Shown here: positions 22,048 to 32,787 of the stretch, piece by piece
Layout of the letters: every line of letters starts with the position of its first letter
How positions within the stretch are numbered: position 1 is the stretch's first letter
NCBI GenBank assembly: GCA_003996215.1
Contig: QJPP01000681.1
Location: 62,001-126,000 of the forward strand
DNA length: 64,000 nt
Origin: Jaltomata sinuosa
Taxonomy: Eukaryota; Streptophyta; Magnoliopsida; Solanales; Solanaceae
Reading direction: 5' to 3'
Notes under the pieces: generated by a model
Databases searched by the model: none
What the model was told of the DNA's origin: nothing
Seen by the model: only the letters and a program-made list of their open reading frames with translations
Position numbers and translations under genes: made by a program

Positions 22048-24237
22048 TGTCACGCCCCGAGGCTACCCCTTAGATGCAACACGGTGCTTAGTATCAAAAG
22101 TGACCCCAAGATAACCCATGGCATGTCATACCTATACAAGTTCAATTTTGAAAACATGCACTGTGCAGAAGATAAAAATAATTTAATAAATGAAATGGGG
22201 AAGAACCCAAATATCTGAATATATGAAATATATAAATAGTGTAGTGGTGACTAAAAACAACACTAACAACTGCTGAAATATAGTCTATGTCTGAAAGACT
22301 CTAACTGATATGAGTTGCTGGGACATGCCCCCATCTAACTCTAACAAGACTGAAATTAAAAATCAAATACTGAAAGTAAAGCATGTTTATCATCCTCGAA
22401 CTATGCGGACTCACCACTGAGCTGTTGAGTACGAACTGGAAGTCGACTAAGCATGGTCTGGATATTCAGTGCCTGAACCTACATCATGAGATGATGCTGC
22501 ACAAAAGTATGCATCAGTACTTTGAATGTACCGAGCATGCAGGATATGTACTAAACTGGATAATATAGAACTAAACATAGAAATAGATATGCTGGCATAT
22601 TACTGAAATCTGAACCATGTGCAATGACCAAATATAAATCATAAAGATAACCTGTTGGTATGAATACTAAAATAAATACTGAGCACATGGTCAATGCAAT
22701 ATGAGTCTGACTGTCGGAGATACTATTAAGCGACATACCCTAAGTTGAGCTACATGGGGCCAACCTGTAACCCTGGATGGAAGGGTGTTCATACCTTGCC
22801 AAGCGTATGAACAAATCAGGCATGGATCCACTACTGATGTCCTCAAGGGACAAGGATGTGCAGCCTAGTCTGACAGCTGACTCCTTTAATACCTACGGTG
22901 GCGCCATGGTTCTATGACTTGGGGACTGCTACTAAAATCTTATCCTAAACTAACAACTAAGCCTTCATCCCCTCATTCGCTCGGTACTAAGTCTACTACC
23001 AACTGAATATAAGCTAACACACAACTGTAACACTGGATAGCTCAAATATTAATATAATCTGAGAATACACATAAAAATATTGAAGGATATGGCATTTAAA
23101 ATTCTGAAACATGATTATTTGACTGATCTGCCTAGCAAGCATAACTTATGGAGTACTAAAAATTATCACAGGCTAGGGTTCTGTATTCTATACATGAAAT
23201 GTAGTATTCCTCCAAGAAACATGAACTAAGCGTCATATAAATTATAGCATATGAATAGCAAGTAAAACTCTAAGGTTAATGAACCCTAGGTCTAATCAAT
23301 CATGGATAAACTGAAAGAACAGACTGAGTTCTAGGGACCTAATGGGTGAAAGTAACCCACTACTAAAATCCCACATACCTGGTGAAGAAAACTACGGAGA
23401 AATCCTTGGATTCTTTGGGCTAAACTTGATGAAGGCCTCTGCTTGTTCTTGAGAGAAAACTATCACTTCTTTTGTCTCTATTCTTTCTAAGTCCGATAAA
23501 TTTAGGAGGATGAATGTTTTAGGTAGTTTTTGACTAATAAAATAGGCTTTGAGTAGTCAAAACGACATAGCCTAGGCATTAAAAGAGATAGGAAAAGTCT
23601 GGAATGCCCCTAGAAAAATAATTGAAAAAAAGTTGCTAAAATTCGCGACTCAGGGATCACGACTTTATTCTACGGCTCATGGAAAGTTCCACGTGTCATG
23701 GAACCCTATCGTAGTTTCCAAGTTCTGAAATTTAAGATACTGGAATGAACTCCATGAGTTGGGTTCATGACTCGTGGAATCCCAGTCATGGTTCCTGAGC
23801 TGAATTCCTTGGTCTTTGAAGATTGGTTCCGCGGGTTGGGTTCATGACTCATGTAAAGATCCACGGGTCGTAGAACCCACTCATGGTTCCTGAGGACTTG
23901 GTGCTTGCTACTGGAACTGGTTCCATGAGTTTTGCTCATGACTCGTGGAAACTTCCACGGGTCGTGAAACCGAATCATGGTTACTGGGAGGCTCCTGCTA
24001 GGAGGATTCCACGGACGAGTTCTATGGTCCGTGGAAACTTCTACGGTCCATTGACTCAAGTTGTGGGATGAACTTTAGAGGAGCAATCCCCTAATCTATA
24101 TTCCACGAGTCCAGTACATGACTCGTGGACTGTTCCACAGGACTTGTGAAAGTGACTCGTGGTTCCGCTGGTCGTGATTTTTTTTTATTCAGTTTTTTCT
24201 GAGCTTAGTCTGGGCTTGGAAGTTCTGGAGTGTTACA
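22048..24237 (-). repeat. 3' LTR of Tekay copy D
   Basis: It runs from TGTCACGCCCCGAGG to GGAGTGTTACA on the + strand, 2190 bp. The dyad array lies at its 24175-23645 end. A degenerate polypurine tract (- strand AAGGAGAAGATAT) follows at 24238. Confidence 0.9.
23645..24175 (-). repeat. U3 dyad array, Tekay D LTR
   Basis: This is the densest array in the window by eye: repeated CCACGGGTCGTGG and CATGACTCGTGGAA type words over about 530 bp, including TTCCACGGGTCGTGAAA near 23953. Confidence 0.75.
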
Positions 24238-24462
24238 ATATCTTCTCCTTGGGATCATTCATCCTCGAATAAAGACTAAACAAGCTGAGTTTTGAGGAAA
24301 AGAACTGTAATCCCTTTCAATTGAGTACTAGAAACTGATATCTAACTAAACTGAGTTCCATGATCATGCAAATATGCTGAAATGCAAGGATAACTAATCG
24401 AACGAGGTACTGAGACTCAATTACACAAGTGTAAACTGAGAGACCGGAGAGGAACTATTACC

Positions 24463-26402
24463 TCAAGATGAAACTGAATCAGAAGGAAAGAGGTGAGGGT
24501 ACTTGGCCATCATGGCTTCTTCTGCTTCACAAGTAGCTCCCTCTATGGTCTGGTTCCTCCACAACACCTTTACTGAAGAGACTTCCTTATTTCTCAACCT
24601 ACGAACCTGACGGTCAAGAATCTTGACTGGAACCTCCTCATAGGTGAGTCTATTCTTCACAGCCACACTCTCCAAAGGTACTATCAATGTCGGATCACCC
24701 ACATACTTCTTCAACAAGGAAATATGAAAGACTGGATGAATCGCTGTTATTTATGCTGGCAACTCTAACTCATAAGCCACATTACTAACCCTTTTCAGGA
24801 TTCTGTAATGACCTACATATCTAGGACTGAGCTTCCCTTTCTTTCCAAACCTCATCACCCCCTTCATGGGTGACACTTTCAGGAAAACCCAATCATCTAT
24901 CTCGAACTCTAAATCTCTTTTCCTAACATCTGCATAGGACTTTTGATGACTCTGAGCTATCTTTAGCCTATCTCTGATGAGCTGAACTTTCTCCATAGCC
25001 TCATGGATTGAGTATGGACCAATCAAGGTTGCTTCACCTACTTCGAACTAACCTACCGGTGATCTGCATCTATGCCCATAAAGTGCCTCAGTTGGGGCCA
25101 TCTGAATACTGGAGTTAAAACTGTTATTATAGGCGAACTCTATGAGAGGTAGGTGATCATCCCTGCTACTTTTAAAATTGATCACGCAAGCTCTCAACAT
25201 GTCCTCTAAGGTTTGAACCATCTGCGGATGAAATGTTGTACTAAGATTCACCTGAGTACCAAGACCTTTCTGAAAAGACTTCCAGAAATGAGTTGTAAAC
25301 TGAGGACCTCTATCTGAGATGATAGACAAGTGAACCCCATGAAGCCTGACTATCTCACTGATGTAGAGTCTAGCATAATCCTCCGCTGAATCCGTAGTCT
25401 TGACTGCCAAGAAGTGAGTTGACTTAGTAACTTTGACCACTATCACCCAAATTGAGTCATGTTGTCTGCGAGTACGAGGTAAACCCGTAATGAAATCTAT
25501 GTTGACCACTTCCCACTTCCAAGTAGGAATGATAATCTCCTGAGTCACACCTCCTGGTTTCTGATGTTCTACTTTAACCTGCTGACAGTTGGGACACTTA
25601 GCCATAAAATCTGCGATGTCTCACTTCATGGTGTCCACCAATAGACTTCTCGTAGATCATGGTACATCTTAATGCCACCCGGATGGATGGAATATCTGGA
25701 ATTATAGGCTTCTGAAAGGATCTGCTGCCTCAACTCACCCACCCTAGGAACACATAAGCGACCCTGATGACGAATCACACCATCTCCCTCTTGGGAGAAA
25801 ACCTCAACTCTCTGCTAATGAACTACACCCTTCAACTGAAGCAATATAGGGTCACTATCCTGTTTCTCCTTAACCTCCGCTAACAATGAAGATTCTGATC
25901 CATTCTGGACTATCACACCACCATCTGATGTGGCCATGAGGCAAACTCGTAAGCGAGCAAGCCGATGAACCTCTCTAGCTAATTCTTTATTCTCTTCCTC
26001 GACATGTGACACACTACCCATGGACAGTCTTCTGAGAGCATCAGCCACTACATTGGCTTTACCCAGATGGTAGAGCACATTCATATCATAATCCTTGAGG
26101 AACTCAAGCCATCTCCTCTGACAAAGATTCAACTCTTTCTGGGTGAACACATACTGGAGGCTTTTATGATCTGTGAACACATCAATATGAACACCATACA
26201 AGTAGTGTCTCCACATCTTTAGGGAAAATACAAGTGCTGCAAGCTCTAGGTCATGAGTCGGGTAGTTCTTCTCATAGACCTTAAGCTGTCTGGAAGCATA
26301 AGCTATGACCTTACCCTGATGCATCAAAACACAACCTAGGTTGACCTTGGATGCATTGCAATAAACCACATAACCATCTGAACCCTCTGGTAGAGTCAAT
26401 AC
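24463..26402 (-). pseudogene. pol 3' half (RH-IN-chromodomain), Tekay D
   Basis: RNase H starts abruptly at TLPEGSDGYVVYC (26399). DLELAALVFSLK and FTDHKSLQYVF follow to DALRRLSMGS, open to 25815. Integrase (25605-25048) keeps CPNCQQVK, NIDFITGLP and ISDRGPQF. It reads FHPQMVQTLEDML, so about nine residues including the catalytic Glu are deleted. The C-terminal region (25026-24463) ends in a chromodomain-like segment VPVKILDRQVRRLRN with AEEAMMAKYPHLF. Stops near 25815, 25606, 25047 and 24740 interrupt it. Confidence 0.88.
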
Positions 26403-26407
26403 TTGAC
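26395..26407. other. Head-to-head inverted junction between two chromovirus fragments
   Basis: GTCAATACTTGAC is a perfect inverted repeat (GTCAA, TAC, TTGAC). Left of it the - strand fragment D begins, and right of it a + strand fragment begins, both at the same protein position (the LTT-P-LTLP stretch before RNase H). Intact copies carry TTGAC twice, 16 bases apart, at this place. Confidence 0.8.
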
Positions 26408-27005
26408 CACAACTCCTATATTGTCCTTGCCGGTTGAAGGTAAAGACTTTATTGTTTACTGTGATGCTTCACATTCTTGTTTGGGTGTTGTGTTGATGCA
26501 CGATAGGAATGTGAAAGCCTATGCATCCAGGCAGTTGAAGGTGCATGAGAGGAATTACCCGACTCACGATTTAGAGTTAGCAGCAGTGGTTTTTGCTTTG
26601 AAACTCTGGAGACACTACCTTTATGGTGTCAAGTGTGAAGTATTCACAGATCATCGCAGTCTACAACACGTTTTCACTTAGAAGGATTTGAATCTAAGGC
26701 AGAGAAGGTGGATGGAGTTATTGAAATACTATGATGTGACCATTCAGTACCATCCGGGTAAGGCTAATGTGGTGGAAGATGCATTGAGCCGGAAAACTAT
26801 TAGCATGGGTAGCTTGACTTGTTTGGGGGTGTCTAAATGACCGCTTGCTAAGGAAATTCATGCTCTGGAGGCCATGTTCATACACTTGAGTGTCTCAGAT
26901 CAAGGTGGGTTATTGGCCAGCATTGAGGTCAAGGCCACCTTCATAGAGGAAATAAAGGCATAACAATTTTAGGATCCGAAACTGGGAAAGTTGTAAAGTA
27001 AATTT
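26403..27005 (+). pseudogene. Chromovirus RNase H fragment, distinct family
   Basis: Open to 26681: LTTTPILSLPVEGKDFIVYC, SHSCLGVVLMHD, ERNYPTHDLELAAVVFALK, VFTDHRSLQHVFT, then a TAG for Gln and DLNLRQRRWMELLKYYDV, HPGKANVVEDALSRK. It is RNase H plus the linker to integrase of a Ty3/gypsy chromovirus. PVEGKDF instead of PEGSDG and SRKTISMGSLT mark a family different from copies A-E. Similarity ends near 27005. No LTR of this family is seen. Confidence 0.8.
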
Positions 27006-27931
27006 TTGCACCATGGTCTTTCGGTATCCAGACTATCTTCCTAGAGATGAAACCCCAACAACGCTCCTCACAAATTATGGAATGTAGATCCTTCTGGGCC
27101 CAATACATGATGTCGATACTGGCGGTGGAAGTAATTCATGCCTGGGATAAAAAGGATAAGAAAAACCTTAGTAAAGGTGATGTCAAGTCATAAGAGCATA
27201 AGACATCAGAAGGAGAAGACTTACAATTGCAATTCCACTCCTCCAAAGTTGGTTCCTTGGAAGAGAACTTTTTTGTGAACAAGCACATATTGATCAAGCC
27301 ATGATCGACCCTTATCATCAAGACAAGAGAGAACACCCTTCTTTCCTCGATAAATGACTTTAAAAATCCTTTCTCGAATAACGTGATAAATATAGAGCAG
27401 AATGAAGTGATCCGGGATAAAGGAAAACCCTAGTTCCTTGGGAAGAACCAAGAGGTAGGACGCCATCCTCCAAAAATTAGTAGCCACCTTCGAGGGAAAT
27501 TCCATATTTCTCGCAGAGCTGAATAATAGGCCTAAATATCAGACCACAGCCGAAACCCATAAAGAAAAGGTAACCCTTAGATAACTGGGTTTATGTGTAG
27601 TGATATTCTCTGAGAGAAGAGGAGAAAGTACATCAACTTGCTCGACCCATCCACAATTAACCTGACCGTTGAAATATCCTTCTCATGGATGACCGAGGTA
27701 AAGTGGCAGATAGACCACTGTCTGATCTCCTAGTGTAACTAAAGGATTTGGCAATCTTGTAGTCTTGATTGAAGGAAGGCTTATTCAACGAAACCACAAA
27801 GTCAATCAGAGGGACAACTTCCTCTCTCTCAAGATCACAGTTATCTCTAGGGGAGGGCTGAAAAACCCCTCTCCCAAGGGAAAATAGAACACAGTTTCCT
27901 CATCCTTAACTTGAAGGTTCAACGAAGACAT
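27006..27931 (-). pseudogene. Unrecognised broken ORF, possibly a plant transposon-type protein
   Basis: An ATG at 27931 opens MSSLNLQVKDEETVFYFPLG, with a frameshift near 27812 after ILRER. Reading resumes at EEVVPLIDFVVS, is lost again near 27640, and a 94-residue stretch is open at 27505-27221 (MEFPSKVATNFWRMASYLLV, with FIPDHFILLYIYHVI and KGRSWLDQYVLVH). The latter part resembles the putative plant transposon domain often found in plant mobile elements, but I recognise only a loose pattern. A promoter-like region lies upstream. Function unknown. Confidence 0.35.
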
Positions 27932-28064
27932 GATTAGAGAAAGAAGTAGAAAATATAAAAAGTTGGAGAGGTCCGAAGAAGGATATGTGAAAGATTGAAG
28001 GATGGTAAAACTGCAAAGTAAAAGGCAAAATAGAATTTTTAAAGGATTTGGAAAAAGTATGAGC

Positions 28065-28136
28065 ATATATAATGTGGAAGTGACGAGTGAAATTCAATGC
28101 AACTTTCTCTAAATCACATGTAAGTGACACGTGTCA
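28065..28136 (-). promoter_or_regulatory. Plant-type promoter: TATA box and G-box palindrome
   Basis: On the - strand TATATAT lies at 28073-28065, about 135 bases before the ATG at 27931. About 55 bases further upstream, TGACACGTGTCA (28125-28136) is a perfect 12-base palindrome with an ACGTG G-box/ABRE core, a known bZIP-type binding sequence. The spacing suits a core promoter for the ORF at 27931; activity is inference. Confidence 0.5.
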
Positions 28137-28254
28137 AGGGCATTAAATGGCATGCATAAGCTATGCAGAAGGCGAGGCATCTCGGAGTTCCCGCTATGAA
28201 TTCAAAAGATGTTCTTTTCCCTTTTTGCAGAAGCGAATAACATCGACCCCGTGA

Positions 28255-30997
28255 AGAGAATGGACTATTTGTATCAGGCAGAGCCAATACAGGTGCTGAA
28301 GTGATTACCACCTTCAGCTGAGTAAAAGCTTGGGAAACTGCTGGTGTCCACTTGAAGTTCCCTTTCTTCAATAGATCATTCAATGGCCTAGCTATGATTC
28401 CAAACCCTTGGATAAACCTCCTATAATACCCTGCTAGGCCTAAGAAACCCCTTAGACTCTTAAGAGTAGTTGGATGAGGCCAATTCAATACAGACTCCAC
28501 ATTTTGGTCATCCATAGCTACACCCTCCTCAGAGATTATACGGCCAAGATAATCAATCTGTTTAACCCCAAAAGCACACTTGCTTTTCTTCACAAATAGG
28601 ACATTGGACCCGAGAATTCTGAAAGTTTCTTCCAAGTGAGACAAGTGTTCAGACCATCTAGGACTGTAGACAAGGATATCATCAAAATATACAAGAATGA
28701 ACTTCCTGAGATAAGCAAGGAATATCTTGTTCATGAGACTCTGGAAAGTAGAAGGGGCATTTGTTAGACCAAAGGGCATTACCATAAACTCATAATGGCC
28801 CTGATGTGTCCTGAAAGCAGTCTTTGGAATATCATCTCCAAACATCTTGATTTGATGGTAGCCTGACCTTAAATCCAGCTTGGAAAAATACCTGGCACCA
28901 TGTAACTCATCAAGCAGCTCTTCAATCAAAGGTATAGGGAATTTGTCCTTCACAGTGTGGTTATTTAACTCCCTATAATCCACACACATCCTCCAAGACC
29001 CATCCTTCTTTTTCACCATAACAATTAGAGAAGAATAAGGGCTTGTACTTGGACCTATCACTCCAGATTCAAACATCTCTGTCACCAGCTTTTCAATTTC
29101 ATCCTTCTGTATTGAAAGATATCTCTAAGGTCTGGTATTGATTGGGGAAGTACCCTCCTTTAATACAATCCTATGGTCATGCTCCCTAGAGGGTGGAAAC
29201 TCTTTGGGTATCTCAAAGAGATCAGAGTAATCTTGCAGTAAGTCTTGCATATCATGCTCAATGACCCGATCCTCAGCATTGCTCTCCATTACTGACAAGC
29301 TAGCCCCAGCTTCTGACCATTCTTCTTCCTTAGAAATTCCCATAGAAACTACACACAACTCAATTTGTTTAGCCAACAGCTTATCCATACTACTCTGTTG
29401 AATCATCTTGGATGCAACAAGTTTAATACCTTGCAATGACACATTGTGTCCCATGATATTGAATTTTATTTTGAGTTTCCTGAAGTTCCACATGATGTCA
29501 CCTAAAGTGGTTAACCATTGGACTCCAAGGACCATGTTGCACCCACCCATGGGTAGTACTAGCATATCAGAGTCAAAAGAAACCCCTTGCATTTTCCATA
29601 CTAGCTTTTTACATACATAATGATTGTGCATCTTCTTCCCATCAGCCACAGACACGGCAAAAGAGGAAATAGTAGTTAAGGCACACCCAATCCTCTTAGC
29701 AGTAGTTAGATCAAGGAAATAATGAGTACTACCAGTATCAATTAGCACATGAATGGCCTTACCTTTGACATAAACAATGACCCTCATGGTCCTGAAATCA
29801 TGTAGTCCGCTCATAGCATGGATAGAAACATGTGGTAGAATAGCTCCTTTATCATCAGTTTCTAGACCCTGACCTATCAAGGACAAAAACTCAGCAGGAT
29901 CTATCATTACATCCTCCTCCAACTCGACTGCTTCTTCACATCCTTCCTCCACCTCTATCAAAAACAATTGTCTTTTCCCTTTGCAAATATGGCCATACAC
30001 ATATTTTTCATCACAATTAAAACATAAGCTCTTACTTCTCCTCTCATCCATTTCAGCAGAAGTTAACATCTTGGCTCTCTTGAAGTTTGTCTTGGGATTT
30101 TTAGGGAGGGCATTTGAAGGTTTTGAAAAAGATGGTTGGTTCCTAATGGGTTGCTGGTTCGAACCAAATGAAAAACTGGGGTTGGCTGGGTTGAATTTGG
30201 AAGCAACTTTAGAGGGTGGTTGGTTGGAAAAAACTTGCCTCTGTATGATCAGGGTTTGTACCTGAATTCTAGCCAAGCTAACTGCCTTTGCCAACGTTCT
30301 AGGACCTAGCATCTTGACTGGTAAGCCAATCTCTCGCCTTATCCCTCTCACAAAACAGCTAACCACATAGTCTTCCGACAACTCTACCCTAGTAAGTAGT
30401 TCATCAAAAATATCAACATAATCCTGAACTGTGCCTACCTGATTGAGTTCCTTAAAATTCCCCCATAGGATCATCAAACAGTTCAGTTCCAAACCTAGCA
30501 TACAAGAATCTCACATACTAACCCAATCTAGGCCACTCTCTAGTCAACCTGTGTTTCATGAAGGATTGGTGCCATTGTAGGTCCTTGCCCTCCATTTTGC
30601 AAGAAGCCAACTTCACCTTACACTCCTCCGAGGTCTAATCTATATCAACTAACTGCTCGCACCTGTACAACCAGTCCTTTAAACCCTGTCCATCAAATTG
30701 GGGAAATTCTACATGATAATTGCAAGGAGCCATTCCTGCAATTCTAACCCTCTGGCCTCTACGATTTCCATTGTCTTCTACTCTACCATTTTTAGCTTGG
30801 TTAGATGGGGGAAGAGGAGCCACTACAGGGGTTAAATTCCCTGCTAATAGCCTTTTGATTTCCTCCACAGCTTGCGCAACCTTCGCATCAACAACTTGTT
30901 ATAAAGCTGCGACAGAACCAGCCACTCCTTCAATGGAGTTTTTTAACCCATAAACATCACACCATAACTCTTGTATTCGAGTACTATGGTCGCCCAT
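28255..30997 (-). pseudogene. gag-pol (gag, PR, RT) of the Reina-like element
   Basis: It starts MGDHSTRIQELWCDVYG at 30997. Gag shows FPQFDGQGLKDWLYRCEQ and a knuckle CFNCDEKYVYGHICKGK (about 30000). Protease is VLIDTGSTHYFLDL (about 29740). RT is one open 323-residue stretch from 29085 with KKDGSWRMCVDYREL, PFGLTNAPSTFQ and an intact YFDDIL loop. The 1377-base stretch 30501-29125 is also uninterrupted. Stops are few (near 30900, 30637, 30510 and 29126), so this copy is much less decayed than its neighbours. It ends at ALPDT, before RNase H. Confidence 0.88.
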
Positions 30998-31019
30998 GCT
31001 TGCAGGTCAGAGGGGCAAA

Positions 31020-31032
31020 GCTCTGATACCAA
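31020..31032 (-). other. Primer-binding site (tRNA-Met) of the Reina-like element
   Basis: On the - strand TTGGTATCAGAGC follows the LTR end GCATCA directly. It is a perfect match to the common plant tRNA-Met PBS. Confidence 0.9.
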
Positions 31033-31303
31033 TGATGCAAGCCACACAAAAATAGGAATGAATTTGAGCTTTAATGGAGATTTAGCTACAAAACCCTAAC
31101 TTCTAAGGGATTCTGAGAAGAGAAAGATAGAAGAGAGAAAGAGAAAGAGAAGAGAAATTCTTATTGATCAATTCCTTATTTAATACCTTTACAAGCAGAA
31201 CAATCGAGTATATGTAGAAATGGGAACTGTTTTCCCATAGTTAGTTATAACTAACTATCGAACAACAACTAACAACTTTCTAACAACCTTATGTGCGCAG
31301 CAT
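31033..31303 (-). repeat. 5' LTR of the Reina-like element
   Basis: The inner end TGATGCAAGCC (on +) is fixed by the PBS. The outer end is estimated at the GCGCAGCA near 31303 (- strand TGCTGCGC), giving about 270 bp, normal for this lineage. ATATACTCG and AAATAAGG/AATAAG (- strand) could be TATA and polyadenylation signals. No partner LTR exists in the window to confirm the outer end. Confidence 0.55.
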
Positions 31304-31418
31304 GTGTCTTCTTAATAGACTAAAAATGACTTAAAATCAGTAATTGAATTAAAATTGTGAAAATAGAAGTACATGATCAATTGAATCGTAACACAGTACT
31401 TCATGAAATCACAATGAG

Positions 31419-32512
31419 AATATATTAACAATTTGGTTGAGGAGGCAATCATCGAAGCAGATAAAAAAGACATAAAAGTTTGAGCCTTGGACTCTTAAAT
31501 CAGGCAAGTAACATGTCAAAATTTCAATAATGCTTATTTTACTTTGAATTTTTTTTAATCTCATGCATCTATACATGAAACCTTTACAGGACAAGCAACT
31601 GAATAATAATGGTGACCTTTACATAAGAAGACATCCTCTAATCAAAGTGAAGGTGGTAGATGGAACTAGTCTAGCTGTTGGCATGATCCTAAATTCCATT
31701 CCTAAAGGAACAAACCAAGTGGTTTTTGGAGCGAATTTGTCAAAGATTGCATATACGTTGCCCTTGCGTTGTGTCAAAGAGGAGTTAAGATATATTGAAC
31801 AATAAGTTATTAAGAGTTTAACATGTATGCCCTCTCATGGAGTCCCTTACTCTCATTGATATATTATGATTGTAATAGGTTGTCACATTGCAAGAAGAAG
31901 AGTACAATATTCTCAAAGCAAGGCTTACCCCTGAAGTTTCAAGTAATTTAGACACCTCAAAAACCCATACTTCAAAGGTACATACATGAAAATAGTTTAC
32001 AAGAATCACTTTATCAACAATTGAACCATTTATAAAAGGAGAAAAATAAGGAAAGTTATTTTAAATTGATGTATTGTATTGTGTTACAGACATGGATTAT
32101 TGGTGATAGATCGAGTAAAGAGAAACAACTGAAAGCACCCAAAGGAACACTATTCATTCCGTTTTCACCACTTCCACCAAAGAAAGCTCGCAAAGATTGC
32201 TTCTACTTTCACACACCAGCCATGATTATTCCTAAACTTCTTGAAAATATGGACTCTTGTGAGGTTAAAATTTACTTCAATTCTCTTTGTTTCTTTTTCC
32301 TTAAATTGAGACTGATTGATATGTTTTGTTATCAATGCAAGAATTGGCTGTCAAGAAGAGTGATGAGTGCATGGCGAATAGCTGAAATTCTCCATGCATT
32401 GGAAAGATGGAATGATCATAAGTGTGGAGACATGATATTTGACATTGACATTGTTTTGAAATCCTGTCTTCTTCATGGATTATCGCCCATTAACAATGCC
32501 TTATGCTTCTGA
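31419..32512 (+). pseudogene. CER1-like: CER1-like aldehyde-decarbonylase gene fragment (3'-terminal exons)
   Basis: Five exon-like blocks encode the C-terminal WAX2-type domain of CER1/CER1-like proteins, which make cuticular alkanes at the ER. The blocks are 31419-31504 (NNLVEEAIIEADKKDIKV), 31590 to about 31780 (KVKVVDGTSLAVGMILNSIP), 31879-31977 (VVTLQEEEY-like), 32090-32263 (EKQLKAPKGTLFIPFSPLPP) and 32342-32512 (NWLSRRVMSAWRIAEILHAL, stop at 32510). Introns 3 and 4 have GT..AG ends, so this is not a processed copy. The first block has lost one T (GTTTGAGC for GTTTTGAGC) and its donor is GC; the second donor is unclear. The catalytic His-rich N-terminal half is absent, cut off by the Reina-like LTR. 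Confidence 0.85.
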
Positions 32513-32787
32513 GTCAAAGGTTTAAATTAGTCTCTCGTGCGGTTATACCTAATTTGGGTGGTGGCTACTGAGTTTGACGACTGGCATATTAACACATAGC
32601 TGATCTCAAATATTAACATTCCTATTTCTAACATTATTTGTCTATTATCAGTGCAGTAGCAATTCTTTTTGTTTGACTATATTATCTCTATTTAAAAGAA
32701 TAGTATTTTTCAGAAATTTGAATAGATAAAAAAATTTAAAACATATTATAGTGGTAGAGGATGCTCTGCATGTGCTAGTGGTGTAAC
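32513..32787. other. AT-rich downstream flank, nothing recognised
   Basis: It lies between the CER1-like stop and the next LTR-like end. There is no coherent frame; it may include the old 3' UTR of the wax-gene fragment. Confidence 0.4.

Larger units (their letters stand above)
22048..26402 (-). mobile_element. Tekay copy D, 3' half
   Basis: It contains RNase H, integrase, chromodomain and one complete LTR. The LTR end at 22048 abuts gag of copy C precisely, as expected of an integration event; the expected target duplication is GTCTT at 22043-22047. The 5' half is lost at the inverted junction at 26402. Confidence 0.8.
28255..31303 (-). mobile_element. Reina/Galadriel-like chromovirus, truncated after RT
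   Basis: In - strand order: short LTR (31303-31033), PBS, gag, protease, RT. Coding similarity stops at about 28255, just after ALPDTNSPF, the RT to RNase H boundary. RNase H, integrase and the 3' LTR are missing. The short LTR and the gag/protease motifs fit the Reina/Galadriel side of the chromoviruses and differ clearly from the Tekay copies. Confidence 0.75.

Noticed and set aside
23706..24059. Arg/His/Pro-rich ORFs in the Tekay LTRs
   Set aside because: They are translations of the CCACG/CGTGG dyad array, not proteins.
22048..24237. Reading 15712-24237 as one Tekay element with its own LTR pair
   Set aside because: The two LTRs are too different, and the PBS and gag start are absent at the 22047 junction; insertion of D into C explains it better.
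31563..31805. Independent small gene at 31563-31805
   Set aside because: It is one exon of the CER1-like fragment continuing past a decayed splice donor, not a separate gene.
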